Of a stretch of 64,000 nt of DNA, positions 63,998 to 64,000 are shown piece after piece. The stretch lies in contig CACOYM010000007.1 of NCBI GenBank assembly GCA_902631395.1, positions 55,371 through 119,370 of the forward strand. The letters run 5' to 3'. Every line of letters begins with the position of its first letter. The first letter of the stretch is position 1. The notes under the pieces were generated by a model, which saw only the letters and a program-made list of their open reading frames with translations, was not told the origin of the DNA and ran no database searches. The stretch is from Halieaceae bacterium. Lineage in GTDB: Bacteria > Pseudomonadota > Gammaproteobacteria > Pseudomonadales > Halieaceae. The translations under genes and the position numbers were made by a program.

Positions 63998-64000
63998 TAC

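Overview
The window reads as chromosome from a gammaproteobacterium. The evidence is gene order: infA-bpt-aat-trxB facing ftsK-lolA-rarA-serS, tig-clpP-clpX-lon-hup-ppiD beside a tRNA-Leu, and rpmF-fabD-fabG-acpP-fabF-pabC-mltG-tmk-holB. Two Na+- or cation/proton antiporters, a DUF3570 outer-membrane-type protein and a divergent electron-transfer-flavoprotein locus fit an aerobic, probably marine organism of the OM60/NOR5 (Halieaceae) kind. That placement is inference from gene content, not a phylogeny.

Layout. 1-9748: a TetR regulator with two tandem perfect operator palindromes, then the translation/N-degron/redox block (infA, bpt, aat, trxB) and the divergent ftsK-lolA-rarA-serS block. A frameshifted crcB remnant sits between rarA and serS. 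9775-22616 is the most accessory part: the prc protease; a DUF4266-DUF3570-ApbE operon; and a three-gene set (CxxCH/FN3 protein carrying an 835-bp near-identical internal duplication, a DUF1592/DUF1588-like cytochrome protein, a Tat-exported DUF1501 protein) resembling planctomycete-type cytochrome/DUF1501 pairs. An acyl-CoA dehydrogenase follows. 22617-24211 holds a lone tyrosine recombinase flanked by gene scraps. 24212-32369: SulP transporter, SohB, NudC, NhaB, DnaQ, RNase HI, a methyltransferase and glyoxalase II. 32542-38621: a two-gene AddAB-like helicase/nuclease pair. 38864-39533: a truncated, frameshifted DAHP synthase pseudogene. 39527-47469: NfuA, a threonine dehydratase-like enzyme, a tiny membrane protein too short for normal ORF calling, a CPA2 antiporter, ETF alpha/beta, ETF-ubiquinone oxidoreductase and a DUF1285 protein. 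47497-56146: the protein quality-control cluster (ppiD, hup, lon, clpX, clpP, tig) and tRNA-Leu(UAG). 56147-56852: a 700-bp stretch with an inverted repeat, a possible 54-codon ORF and a strong plus-strand terminator. 56853-63997: the fatty-acid and replication block, in which rpmF is followed directly by fabD (no plsX or fabH between them).

How the genes work together. ETF and ETF-QO pass electrons from acyl-CoA dehydrogenases (one lies at 21456) to ubiquinone. Aat and Bpt tag proteins for ClpAP-type N-degron turnover, complementing Lon and ClpXP further along. FabD/G/F with ACP form the elongation core of fatty-acid synthesis. The best targets for a second look are the ApbE homologue that has lost the usual metal-binding Asp in its DUF4266/DUF3570 operon, the cytochrome-like/DUF1501 operon with its recent internal duplication, and the small unannotated ORFs.
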